From contig CM028336.1 of assembly GCA_016647705.1 (NCBI GenBank), forward strand, positions 4,774,001 through 4,838,000: 64,000 bases of DNA, in the 5' to 3' direction. Shown here piece by piece: positions 24,901 to 36,334 of this stretch. The number at the start of each line of letters is the position of its first letter. The first letter of the stretch is position 1. Under the pieces are notes generated by a model. That model did no database searches. It saw only the letters and a list, made by a program, of their open reading frames with translations, and had not been told where the DNA came from. The stretch comes from Eucommia ulmoides (Eukaryota; Streptophyta; Magnoliopsida; Garryales; Eucommiaceae). Position numbers and translations under genes: made by a program.

Positions 24901-27900
24901 AGAGGAGTATCAATGTTCCATGCGAGTGGAGATGCTCCTTAATTGTTGTTTATTTTCATTGTTTTGTACGAAACTTGCTTGTTTACTTTTATTATTTTAT
25001 TGCCAATCTTGATAGAATGATGAATAATATTCTTAATATTTATTTGAGTGTGTTCACAATTAAATTATTGACAAGGTTTGGTGGATAATGTAAAGAATTT
25101 TGTAGTATTAGTGTATGTCTTTTATTCATTTTTGTATTTATTGTTTTTATATAATAATCTATTTGTAGAATTTGTTGGTGTTATAAGTAACATAAACCAT
25201 CACACACACACAACCACACATATAATATTACGGTATCCTAGGCATACTCGTATCCTGGTTAAAAAATCATGCGTAGAAAGGTCATAGATTATGGTTATCA
25301 TAAACCCTTCATAGCACCTCTTCCATTTCTAGATTTTTCTCCCGATATCCTCCTGGGAGGCCTTATATTTGCCTTGTTGCATAACTATATGAAGTTCTTG
25401 TTAAATTTCACTCCTTCCGAGGATTTCATCCATTATAGTGGCAAATCAGGCGAACCCTGTTTTCTGACTGTGTTGCTATCAAGTAAATTGTTAGTATGAA
25501 TGCATGTGTTAAATTAGTAAAACGACCCTAATGTGTTTTTTTTTTTTCAGTTTGTTTAGTATGGATGGTGATTTTGCGCCAATGATCAAGCTTGTGGAGC
25601 TTCGCAAGAAGCATGGATTTTTGCTGGTGATTGACGACGTAAGCTTCTTAAATATTAGAATTTGAACACTATGATAAGTGTTGAATCACACATCGCTAGT
25701 GTTATCTGATCCTGAGCCATATATAAGCCTAGGGCAATCGTGTGTGTATATATATATATATATATATTTATTTATTTATTTATTTTTGGATTATAAGATA
25801 ATTTATAGGGATAATACTGAAATGTTATCTCTACTCTATCAAACAAACTTTAGATTTTTTTTTTCACATTTACTTAAGTATAAGTTCTATTTTGTCGACT
25901 AAAAAAACTGAAAAAAACCCATTACCAAACGGTGCCTTAATAATTTTGTTTGATTAATTCATCGTCTTTTATAGTTTTGTTTGGAGTTGAATCTGATTCA
26001 GAGTTTGAAATAGCAGGCACATGGAACATTTGTTTGTGGTAAGAATGGTGGAGGTGTGGCTGAAGAGTTCAATTGTGAAAATGAAGTTGACATATGCATA
26101 GGCACTCTGAGTAAGGCTGCCGGTTGCCATGGCGGATTCATAGCCTGCAGGTAATCTTCTTAATCCCCTTATCTTCTCCTTGTTGAAATAAAGAGGAAGA
26201 AATCGATGCACCATTTGATATCCTTTTTTTTTTTTTTTTTCAAATACTTGAAAAATAAAAGTAATATTTTGACCTTATTGTGATCCCAGTATTTATTATC
26301 GCCTTCATTGCTACTCCTCCGGTAGATAATTTTGGGGCATCATAAAAATGGTTTTATTTTCATTTATTTTTTAAATGTAAAAGTTCTTTGTTGAAAAGCA
26401 AAAACTATTTTTTTTCATTTCTTCGTTTTTTATATTTTAAGAAATTGATGTACTAGAGGCTAGAGCATCTCTTTCGAAATTTTCTTAGTACTCTAATTTT
26501 TCTAGAAGTCCAACGTCAATGCAATACATAAAAGTTACTATAATTTTTGCATGCAAAAAATTGCAGTGACTTTTATGGCGTACATTGATTTTTGGATTTT
26601 TTACAGTAACTTTTGATTTCTGAAAAAAACACTGTAGCGCGTGGACTGCATGTGATAAAATTTTATGTTATCAAACGTACTTTTAATTCTTGCTTTTGCT
26701 TCTGAGTAGAAGACTTTTGTCGTTCAACTAATTTATTTGATTAAAAAATAATTAAAAAAAAAAACAATACCTTGAGTTTTTTTTTTTTTTTTTTCCCGGA
26801 AAATTATTGCACAATAGTCAGCTCCGAGACTGAAATAATTCTATATTAAATTGGGGGAAGAAAAAATAAATTATATTTTTCTTGCTCCAATCTGTGAAAA
26901 AAATGTGCCCGGTAAATAAATCTCTCTTGCGGTATGCAGAAACTAGATTGAGTAATACTTGCGCGGTTTCATTTCAATGCTAAATTTACCAGCAAAAGGT
27001 GGAAGAAACTCATACAATCAAGGGGTCGCTCGTTCATATTTTCAACTTCCACACCGGTGCCCGTTGCAGCCGCAGCACATGGTAAAAAAAATTTAGTGAT
27101 AAGATTTAAATTATAGATTTTCATCATTTTGGGTGAAAAAAATCATTAAAATATGAGACTATTCCAATTAGGGTAGCACTACTCCCACTCCTAACTTCAA
27201 CTATTACACACTATTACACTCCTGCTTTCACTTTAAAGTAAAATTACCAAAAACTCATCGTCTGATATAGAGATCTTAAAAGTTGAACAATGAATAATGT
27301 TTTTTTTTTGGTAATTTAATTTTAAGGAAAGTAAATGAAGGAGTGTAATAGTTGATTTTGGGAATGCAAATAGCGCTATCCTTCCAATTATGGCATTGGC
27401 ATTGGCATTGTGCATATGCATATGCATATACTTATTTTTAGAATCATGCATTCATAGTGTTTAATGTCAAATAAACTTGCTGGAATTTCGGGTGAAAAGT
27501 GGAATATCGGACAATTTCTTTGTATACGGGGGGGGTAAGGCAAAGTACATCTAACCTTCCGTAGACCCCGAAATGGCAGAAGTCTTTGTACACTGGGTTG
27601 CCTTTTTAAATGTAGATTTTTTTTTGCAGCTGCTGTTCTTGTGGCGAAGAGAGAGAAGTGGCGTAGAAGGGCTATTTGGAACCGAGTGCAAGATTTTCGT
27701 GCTCTCACTGGAATTTCGGTAACAAGCCCTATTATCTCTTTGGTTGTTGGGGCAGAAGAGAAGGCTCTACAAGCTAGCCGGTTTCGTTCTTTTCTCTAAT
27801 CTATTATACGTGTTTTTGCATATTTATTGTTAAGTGGTGTTTGTTTAGTGTCTCTGTTCCATTGTTTCTATTTCCGGAGACTTGGAATAGAAACAGAAAT

Positions 27901-29596
27901 CCAGACACAAGTTTGCTCTGTTCCCAAAATTTTTGTGGGCAGTAATTTGCGAACAGAAACACTAAAAGAATGGGGGCCTTAAGTGTTCTCGTTCTTCATT
28001 TTTGTTCCAAAAAATTGAAAATATAAGTGGAAGTGTGGGAACAAAAATAATTGTTAATATTTTGTTCCCATTAGAACATTTTTTTTTGGGAACATAAGAG
28101 GATGATTCCCATATTTTGTTTCTGTTCTAAATTTTCTGAGAACAGAAACACTAAACAAACACCAACTTATTATCTTCTCTTGACATTTTAATCATCATTG
28201 AACAGGCATCTTCTGAGATCTGGTTTTCATGTGACCGCGATCAGACCCCCAACTGTTCCCCCCAACTCTTGCAGGTTTGTTGTTCATCCTTCCCCCACCC
28301 CTTTTTTTTACCCTTGAATCTCCATTTTCTCTAAGGTAGTTTTGGATTCATAAAATTGGGAGCTTGAGAATTGGAACTTGTTAAAATCTAGTTCCAAGCT
28401 TTCAATTCTATGCTACCAAAGGCTATTGGAGTTAGGGGTGATCATGGGCCCCGCGGACTGCGCAATCCGCCTGCCTGTATGCTATTAGGCTTGATGTTTA
28501 AGCCCATGAGTAGGGCTAAGGCCTCAAGATTTAGGTTCGCTTGTTTTTTGGGGACATGATCATTTTTGTTTGTGTATGCATGTATGTATATAAAATAAAT
28601 TAACCTAATTTTCACTTACGCTCCATTCTCAACTAGACCAATATTTGGAAGAATCTAATTTTGAAATAAATATATTTTATAATTTTTATTTACTATTTAG
28701 TGTATTTTTTAAATTATATAAAAAATAAATTATAGGGTCGGGCTAGCCCTAGGGTCAGGCTTGGCTTTGAGACATTTTAGAGTGGGCAGGTTTGGGCAAA
28801 GTCATAGGGCCTGATGATAGGCCCAGGTTTGAGCTCAGGCCCAATAAATTTATGTAATACCCTAGCTAGAGCTGGCCTAAGCCTGACCCTGACCACCCCT
28901 AATCAGGGTTGGCCATGATGAAGTCTGAGTTGGGGTTCAATTTTGACCCTAAATTCACTGAGGTAGTGTTCGGTAGCATGCAATTCATTTTTCGAATTGG
29001 AATTAAATACATGTAAAAATTGTTTAATTTCAACCATTGACCCTAATCCCACATGTTTTATCTTAAGGAATTTATAATGAGTCCCAAGGCCTGTTACTAA
29101 TTCATGTTTATACCCATGTAACCATTTAAGTTTAGAGAAAAAATTAATTGGCATATGGTAATTGTTTGTTGTATAGTAACATTTACATCCCTCATTTATT
29201 ATGTTGTTGACATTGTTGCCGTGCAATAATATTTGTATCCCCCATTTATTATATTACTATTAACATTGTTGCTCTGCAGTATCGTTAGCATCACCTATTT
29301 ATTAATGTTGCAATTGATGTAATGAAAGAATATGTATTTGGGTTTATCTTAAATAATAAATATATATGTAATATTTTTTCAATATGGATTTGCAAATAGT
29401 AACTCATTTTAATTTTAATTTTAATGGTAAAAATGGTTTGTCCCTTCATTTTATTTGTTTTTGGTAAATATTTTTCAGGTTAAGAGTGACATTGAGTGCA
29501 GCTCACACACTGGGAGATTTGAAGAGGCTGATAAAAGCATTGTCTCATTGTATCAACCTCAACACTAATTCTCCAATTGCTTGTGCGAAGCTCTAA
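21909..29596 (+). CDS. BIOF: 8-amino-7-oxononanoate (KAPA) synthase, biotin biosynthesis
   Basis: PLP enzyme joining pimeloyl thioester and L-alanine to KAPA, the first committed step of biotin synthesis. Eleven exons: 21909-22134, 22820-22962, 23102-23209, 24262-24500, 24606-24647, 25551-25638, 26017-26150, 26999-27081, 27630-27780, 28206-28274 and 29479-29596. All phases agree and give 466 residues, close to the plant length. Motifs of the alpha-oxoamine synthase family: FSGNDYLGLGSHPAV, GPRGSALICGYTNYHRLLE, DALNHASIIDGI, SMDGDFAPM, VIDDAHGTF and the PLP lysine in GTLSKAAGCHGG (about K315). The C-terminus is AKL, a PTS1-type tripeptide, which suggests peroxisomal import as reported for the Arabidopsis enzyme. 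The start is the first ATG in a good context. No break is seen. The introns carry several repeats. Confidence 0.95.
22440..22770 (+). repeat. LTR/TRIM-like repeat with 82-bp tandem units (KAPA synthase intron 1)
   Basis: About two and a half units starting GTGAGGGAGCGCGTTGAATC (near 22458), GAGAGGGCGTATTGAATCCC (near 22541) and GTGAGGGGGCGAGTTGAATC (near 22622), each with the CCACATCG-type block. The last unit runs into TGTTACCTGATCTTGAACTATATATAAA, then GAGAGTGAGTTAGGCCCATT. The same 3' part occurs at 25.68-25.74 and 29.90-30.01 kb. The TATATAAA and ATCCCACATCG signatures suggest an LTR-derived repeat. Confidence 0.5.
23483..23612 (+). repeat. Interspersed repeat fragment in KAPA synthase intron 3
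   Basis: Contains GGTCTTGGGTCTCTTGCAA, ACTTATAACTTGAGCACCAG and CCACATCCGATGTGG, which match the fragment at 15.89-16.02 kb. A partial foldback is made by GGGGCTGGAT and ACCAGCCCCG. Confidence 0.4.
25675..25745 (+). repeat. Partial copy of the TTGAATCCCACATCG repeat (KAPA synthase intron 6)
   Basis: GTTGAATCACACATCGCTAG then GTTATCTGATCCTGAGCCATATATAAGCC matches the last part of the 22.44-22.77 kb repeat. It is followed by a (TA)n and (TTTA)n microsatellite. Confidence 0.45.
27833..28168. repeat. Family-B MITE, well-preserved ends (KAPA synthase intron 9)
   Basis: Left end TGGTGTTTGTTTAGTGTCTC and right end GAACAGAAACACTAAACAAA-CACCA are near-perfect inverts over about 25 bases, 335 bp apart. 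This is the clearest member of family B and can serve as its type copy. Confidence 0.7.
28433..28906. repeat. hAT-type MITE with TTAGGGGTGATCA ends (KAPA synthase intron 10)
   Basis: Inverted ends TTAGGGGTGATCATGG and CTGACCACCCCTAAT about 470 bp apart, with subterminal GGGCCC/GGCCTAA-type blocks. Its end sequence resembles the element at 7.5-8.5 kb. Confidence 0.6.
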
Positions 29597-29684
29597 AATT
29601 GTGTGATGTAATTACACGTGTTGTTTTTTAATCTGCTGAATATATGAGTTATTATTGAGTTTAAAAAAAAAACAAAAAAAACAT

Positions 29685-30016
29685 TTTTGCTCTCAATAGA
29701 AATTCAAGGGGTAACACAAGTAATGTGCGCTTTAATACGCCCTCCTACGTACAGTGTGGATTTTGACAAACTGTTGCTAATAGATATTGGAGTGTCCAAC
29801 ATTGATGTGGGATTCAATACGCTGAATATTAGACAAAATATACCATTTAGCAACCCAAGTAACATTGAGTTGAACACATTTTGCCTTTTTTTTAAATCAT
29901 TGAATCTCACATCACCTATGTTACCTGATCGTGAGTTATATATAAAATCCATGACAATCTTCCTTAGTCAAGACATCTTCTGAGAGCGAGTTAGGCCCAT
30001 TGAGTTTCTACACTAG
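29685..30016. repeat. LTR/TRIM-like repeat downstream of KAPA synthase
   Basis: The right part AATCTCACATCACC, TGTTACCTGATCGTGAG, TATATATAAAATCC and GAGAGCGAGTTAGGCCCATT repeats the element at 22.44-22.77 kb in the same orientation. The left part carries an inverted ATGTGGGATTCAATACGC block. No gene was supported between 29597 and 30567. Confidence 0.5.
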
Positions 30017-30567
30017 TTATTATTATTACTCTATCCTGTTTTATACAAAAATTTCAATATATTTTATTTTACTGTACTAGACTTATTGATAATTATGTTT
30101 AAGTGATAAAACTTTTTCAAATTTGAAAGTTTATTGATAAATTTATTATTTTGAAAAATGTGAAAAATTGTTCGTTAGAAAATAAGATGTGAAAATTAAT
30201 TTAGGTCATTTTAAAAAAGAAATTTATGACAATTAATTTCGGACAAAGGGATATTTACTATAAAAAAATCACGACGAATATTGAAAAAGCAAATTTTTTT
30301 TTTTTTTTTTTTAGTTTTGTTTCAATCTTTTTCGGCAAACTAACAAAAAATTAAGAAATAAATAAAAATAAAATAAAAGGGGGAATATAAACAGTAATCA
30401 ATCAAACATCATCTCTATAATAATCCATTACATACCCCTCTCAAAAATAAACCCATGGATTACACAAAACTTTTGATGTTTAATTTTTATAATCATTCAA
30501 TAGCCAGAAAGGGACATATGTTGTTCTCATTAAGCTTTGTATCATTATTCTATAGATTACTATAACT

Positions 30568-33500
30568 TTAGTGGAATTCCGATAATCCTGGGTTAGAATT
30601 ATCCGAGGTTGGGTTAAAATAGGCCAGAGCCAACCATTTCCCAACTCCCTTGTAGGAAGAGGACGAGGAGCATACCTTCTCATGCTCTGCACTGGACCCC
30701 ACCGTTTCCCATGGACTCTTCTCCCTATTGGCCGTGGCGGATGGCATCAACAACTTCACGACAACAACGTTATAAAGAAAAAGAGTATTAGATTATAATA
30801 CACATGTTTTATTTTTATTTTTTGGAGTATTTTTAGGTTATTCATCAAAAAATAAAATAAAATATTTTTTTAATCTTTTCTACCATCAATAATTTAGGGA
30901 TAATATATATATATATATAAAATAAAAAATTATATAGAAGGAAAAATTAATAAATTATTTTATAATTTTTGTCTTTTTTTTCTTAGTCTTTCGAGTAAAT
31001 TTTAATTTAATTTTTTAGTTTATTAAATTGATTGAATTTACCAAATTAATATTAATTAAAAAAAATTACTAGTAAATGGAATTAAAAAATATTAAAAATT
31101 GCAAAATAAAGTATTTTTTTTTTTGAATGAAAAACTTACGCGTGGCATAACGATAGTGGTATTGTCGGTAATAGCTTCCCTTGATGAGGGGGTCCCACAG
31201 AATCCGTCTCCAAGGTTAAAAGGGTTATCATTTAGGTTGATGTGGGTGGCGGCGGTGTTGCTGATGCTTCCGGGGGAAGGTGCAGCGGTGGTAGTGGTGG
31301 TGGAGTAGCTTTTGCCACCGCCTCCGCCCTCATGGGTTGCGGCTGTTGAGACAGTAGAAACAGTGACCTTCACGGCACGCCTCTCGGCCAGTGGCTTTAC
31401 GGGGGAAGTCGGATTGGGATGGTGGTGGTGAGTTAGGGCGGAGGAGGAGGAGGAGGAGGAGACGGAGGGTGGTGTTGGGAGCATAAAGATATCTTCAACC
31501 TGCGGCGGCGGCGGAGGAGGAGGAGGAGGGGGCAAGGCGGTACGGTTCATGTTAGGCCAGAGGAAAGTACCATGTGGTTTGCAGATTCTGAAACCACTCT
31601 TCAGCCTCTGTATTTTGGCTGCTTTTTCCTCCGCCGCGGCAGCCTTTTCCTCGGCCACCGCCTTCCCCTTGTTTTCCTCTTTTTCTGTATCTGTCCACGC
31701 CATTAATGCCCAGTCTGATTCTGAGTCTGTGCCTCTTCTTTTTTCCTCCACCCTTTTTGATGTCAATTTCTCCAACTTTTTCTGCATCCATAATTCCATA
31801 TTACACAAAGAGATATTCCATATTGCATGTTCTATTTATGAATAGAAAGTATAAGGTCCGGTTTGGTTATTGTTTCGATTTTTTCATTGCTGTTCCCGTT
31901 CTTAAAATACAGAAACGTGTTTGGTAAACACGTTTCTGTTTCACTACCATCCTATCGTCCACCAGCATCATGCCGGTCACCATACATTAAAAGAAAAAAA
32001 GAAAATATTGTAATAAAACATGTTTCTTGTTTCTGTTCTTATAAATTAAAAGAAATAATTTTAAAACAACAGTAGTTATTAAATATGTTTTTATTTCTCC
32101 AGATCGAAGTATAATTTCCATCCCATCACACATAAAATCAGAAACACTAACCAAATGTGACCCAAAGTGCTTGTGTTTATATATATAGGTATGGGTATAT
32201 ACCTCTATTCCCTCGAGAAAACCTGAGATGCCCATGAGTTCTTCTCTATGCTTATCCTGGTCGCCCCAAAAAAATAAAAGTAAAAAATAATTAAAAAAGT
32301 TAAATAAAGTAATCACTTTTGGTCATGAAACTTCAAAATTAATATTCAAATATACCAATGGAAGAGTTGGATGATCCGGGTCGGACTCTGAAGACAATAT
32401 TGATGGATCCAATTTCGGGTTGATATCACTAACTGGAGATGAAACCACAAGGGCTTGGCTTTTCTCTTGTTTCTCCTTGGATATCAACTCCTCTATCTGT
32501 CTGTTCATGTATCACCAACTTATAAAAAACATTCTCTAATTTCAACAAACATGGATGCCAAAACACAAAATTTGAGGGGTTAAAATTGAATATTTAAAAT
32601 TTGTCAATTTCATTTTTGAAACTTTTCTTGGAGCACTTGGGTTTCAACGAATTAATTGTTTTTTTGTTTTTAAGTAAACATCTATTTAATTTAAAAAATG
32701 GAGTTTGTTTTGTATTTTTTAGAAAAATAATTTTTAAACAAAATAAAAATATGATTTTAAGCATATTTAAAAAAAAAAAACAAATATATTTTTTTTTTGA
32801 TTTTTTCGATTTTTATATTATAAGAGATCAAATTAACTGTGATTTTTCTTTTTTGTATTGAGAGATCATCGATAAAGGTTATATTCTAAAATTAATTTAT
32901 TATCTCTATACTATCAAACGCGTTTTTTGTATTTTTATTGAATTGTTAATTTAATTTTTAAATTTATGAAACAAACATTACTAGCTTTTATATTTATTTT
33001 TGTACCAGAAAAGATGAATTATTTCAGGTACCTTCTCAATTTTGCTATTTCCTTCTCCAACTGCTTCTGGGTAACCATCTCCTCCAAATTTCTGTTTCTC
33101 GAAAAAAAAAATTAAAGAAAAAGGTTAAAACATATCATATATATGTTTGTTTATAACCATAATGATCCTCAAAGTTTCACCGAAATTCTGAATTGTTCCC
33201 CTAATTATATCTTTTTAGTTTTTGATCCCTTAACATTTTGGTTTTGTTCCAAATCAAGACAAATCAGTAAAAGCAAGGTTATTATTTTGTTCCCAGTTGG
33301 AACAAAATCAAAATATTAGAGACCAAAAGATACAAAATCATACTTTGGGGTCCAATTTTAAATTTATATATATATATATATTGTCACCTTTTCATATTCA
33401 GAATCTCTTCTTTCAGCATTTTGAGCTCCTTGGCACAAATGGGGTCCTGGGTGGGGCAATCTCCAGGCTTCCAACCAGGCGGCGGTGTCCAATAAGGATC

Positions 33501-34749
33501 TTCCACCTCCGCCAGCTTCCTTATGTTTACAAGATCTGCACTTTCCAACCAATACTCCATTGCTCCTTCCGAGTTATACCGCCGCCGGAACCTATCCTTT
33601 CCTCCCGGCGCAATTTTGCCGGCCATGTGCTTCAGTAGGTGATCTAACAAACCCGTGTCTCCGATTCTTTTCCGCGCCTCTGCTCTCAGCTCCGGCCGGA
33701 GAATTGGGTTGTTGAAAGTTGCTTCCTTTGCTTTCATCACTTCCAATAGATTTTTCTCAGCCAATTTGTACCTAATTCATAAAAAAACTCAGCTGAATAA
33801 TCACACACACACAAATTCATTAAATCAAGGAAGAATTAAAAATATTAATGTAGTTCGTTTACCTCTCTTGAGACCACCTGTTTATGGGGTTTTTTAGTAC
33901 TATTTGCTTGCATTTGTTCTTGTTTTTTTTCTCAATTCTTGCCTTCTTTGGCTTCCGAGCATTTCGGAAGTCATACTGCTTTCTCTTTTTGGGGCTCTTC
34001 TCAATCTCTTTAGCTTCTTCTGTTATGTCTTCTTCTACTTGTTCATGATCACCATTTTCTTCTGGTTCTTCTTCCTCCTCCTCTTCTTCTACTTTGCACT
34101 TGCTCTGCTCTTCTCCTTTAACTATGCTTGATGAAGACTGAGGGTTGCTATTCTCTTTCTCTTTCTCTTTGTGCTTGCCCAAGAACTTAACTTGCCGGCG
34201 AACGCCCCACTGCACCATTCCATTGTTTTTGATTTCCGACAAGCAAATTCCCTTGTTAGAGACTAAATCTCCCAACTGATTGACTTCCGGAGTTGAGCTC
34301 GCCGACCAGAAGCCCTCCAAATGCTTTCTCCGGGAAAATTCTGGCGATGGGATTTGCCGCATGAGTACTTTGTGGGCCAACTCTGTCCCCATCACGAACT
34401 TATCGTCCAGCTGAGGGTACATCTCTTTGGCTGTGTTCTGTAGGTATGACTGTACGGATTTGAGACTTGGAAACCTTACCGAGACGTTCATGGCCGTCAT
34501 TTCGCTCACCTGAAAAACCCAAAAAAAAAAACAGATTAATTAAACGTTTAAAACCGAAAACGAAATTCAACATTCGATTGCGTCTGTATGTGGGGTTAGG
34601 GTTTCTCATACCATTACGACTCGAATGAACTGGAGTTGAGCTGGACTTCTGGGTGGTAGGTGATAGTGATCGATCTCGTAAACAGAGCCCACCTCAATGC
34701 TTTGATTTGAAGCTTCATCTGGGTTATGGAAGAAGAATCCGTGAGACAT
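30568..34749 (-). CDS. SWI1: SWI1/DYAD (AMEIOTIC1 family) meiotic cohesion protein
   Basis: Plant nuclear protein of early meiotic prophase. In Arabidopsis it protects sister-chromatid cohesion against WAPL and is needed for axis formation. Minus-strand exons: 34612-34749, 33863-34509, 33388-33771, 33032-33091, 32356-32500, 32203-32256, 31140-31781 and 30568-30753. They are phase-consistent and encode 751 residues, between Arabidopsis SWI1 and maize AM1 in length. The N-terminal motif is IEVGSVYEIDHYHLP then IRVVMVSEMTAMNVS. A poly-Glu acidic tract is followed by the hallmark core NRWSQERYKLAEKNLLEVM, ARKRIGDTGLLDHLLKHMAG, EGAMEYWLESADLVNIRK and YWTPPPGWKPGDCPTQDP. Coiled-coil segments, then SGFRICKPHGTFLWPNM, Pro, Ser and His runs, and KGVGKWLALAYF near the end follow. 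The start MSHGFFF and the last exon junction (phase 0, acceptor GAAG) are inferred. No break is seen. Confidence 0.93.
31853..32165. repeat. Family-B MITE in a SWI1 intron
   Basis: Left CCGGTTTGGTTATTGTTTCG and right CAGAAACACTAACCAAATGT are inverted. The interior has an ACGTGTTTGGTAAACACG hairpin near 31915-31933. It lies in the 421-base intron at 31782-32202. Confidence 0.6.
33165..33360. repeat. Short foldback in a SWI1 intron
   Basis: TTTTGGTTTTGTTCCAA pairs with TTGGAACAAAATCAAAAT, and GAATTGTTCCCC with GGGGTCCAATTT loosely; a MITE-like foldback of about 190 bp, followed by a short TA microsatellite. Confidence 0.4.
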
Positions 34750-34844
34750 GTTATTTGAGGGGGGTGGGGGAGGGGGAGCAATATGAAGAAACCTTGGTTT
34801 TTTGAAGAGGATGAAATTGGTAGAGAGAGAAGGATTAAGATAAG

Positions 34845-34882
<38 letters not shown>

Positions 34883-35069
34883 GTTGGTAGTACCGGTGGT
34901 GTTGCGGCCACTGGTACAGTTGTCGGGTGGTGGCAGTTCGTCGTGTCTGGCGATATGTGGAGTTTGTGCGCCGGCGTCGTCGACGACGTCCGTTGTTTCT
35001 TGCGTTTTCAAGTGTACCATTTCCTGCAAAAAGCACAAAATTACACTGTATGCTCCATCGTACGCACTC

Positions 35070-35110
<41 letters not shown>

Positions 35111-35410
35111 TACTCGATAACATGCGCACAAAACAAATTCGATAACAAACTTCTTTTCACAAAAAACGAATATACCCAGCAAATCATAACGACGATATTT
35201 ATATTTTTGCTGCGTTCATCATGTGCATTTAAACGATCATCATTGGAAAATATTCATTTCTTGGGATCCGGATGCAAGTTTATCCGTAAATCAAAGATGA
35301 TTACTACTGGACAAATCTGCGTGTATTATAGTTTAAGCTAGCGATACTGTTTTATTCTCTTACTCGCTCGCCATGAACATGGAAATAATCAGATACTGGT
35401 TTAGAGATAG

Positions 35411-35451
<41 letters not shown>

Positions 35452-36330
35452 CACATTACTAATAGTTCCATCGTTTTTGGATCGGACTTTACGGTGATAA
35501 GTTTCCATGTTTGAGACCTATAAACAAACAAAAACAGTGTGATTATGAAAGTATCAATATGATGCTGAATCGAAGACGTGAAACATTGAGAAAACTTTGT
35601 TAGGGTTTCGAAAAAGTAGGGGAAGTGTCTGAAAATGTGGATTACTATGCATTTACTCAGAGCCGCAAAGTAAATCTTCACTAATTTTGGATTATACACT
35701 GACATGAACCTGAAATTACTCCATGCTTGCATTAATAACTGACGATTTGCACACACACACACACACACACACATATAGATATAGATTGATAGATAGATGG
35801 AGAGAGAGCATTTTTACGGAAAAAACTGAATTGAACTCAGGAAAAGGAAATATAGCTCAGCAAATCAACAAAAAATACTTATTATATACCAGAGGAAATT
35901 GATTTGAGAAACTCTAGAACAGCGCGATCGCGCACACATATTTGAAAACAAAAGAATAAAAACACCGTGCATTTATTCATTCATCTTCTAAACTGAATTC
36001 TGAACTCCAGAAGTATGTGTTCTTCACCAAAACACACCGAAAACAGTATTTAGAGCTTGCTTTTTCGAAACTTAATACAATTCGGATTTCAAAACATTGA
36101 ATCAAAACAGACGTTAGCTTGCATATAACAATGTTAGTCAAGATCAGTTGAAGTCTATATATACCTTTTGCTGAGAACCTCCAGATGCCAATCCACCGGA
36201 AAACACAGCTCCGGCGGGAACGAAATGGCTGATTCTGCAACTACAAGAGATTGAAGGAAAATGAGAGAATTAAAGCAATGAACATCAACAGTGTTCAGAT
36301 ATTTCTAGAGAGAGAGAGAGAGAGAGCAGA
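34750..36330 (-). promoter_or_regulatory. SWI1 upstream region with GA/CT and CA microsatellites; possible 5' UTR exons
   Basis: Holds (GA)n at about 34850-34880, (CT)n(CA)n at 35072-35110, (GA)n at 35412-35450, (CA)n at 35750-35773 and (GA)n at 36308-36326. Exon-like blocks with good minus-strand splice signals occur: an acceptor TTTTTGCAG near 35029-35037, and a block about 35456-35517 with acceptor TTTATAG and donor GTGAGC. Frames through them stop before the coding start at 34749, so I read them as possible leader exons. An upstream ORF beginning ATGGTACACTTG would lie in that leader. GA repeats can bind plant BPC/GAGA-binding factors; that use is inferred. Confidence 0.4.
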
Positions 36331-36334
36331 GGGG

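Noticed and set aside
23595-25500. Several short frames within KAPA synthase introns
   Set aside because: The true exons (24262-24500, 24606-24647) explain the coding signal; the others are AT-rich chance frames.
28903-29226. 107-residue minus-strand frame in KAPA synthase intron 10
   Set aside because: No motif, AT-rich codons, overlaps a MITE edge inside a well-defined intron.
32601-32861. 86-residue Phe/Lys-rich plus-strand frame
   Set aside because: Intron of SWI1; composition is that of AT-rich noncoding DNA.
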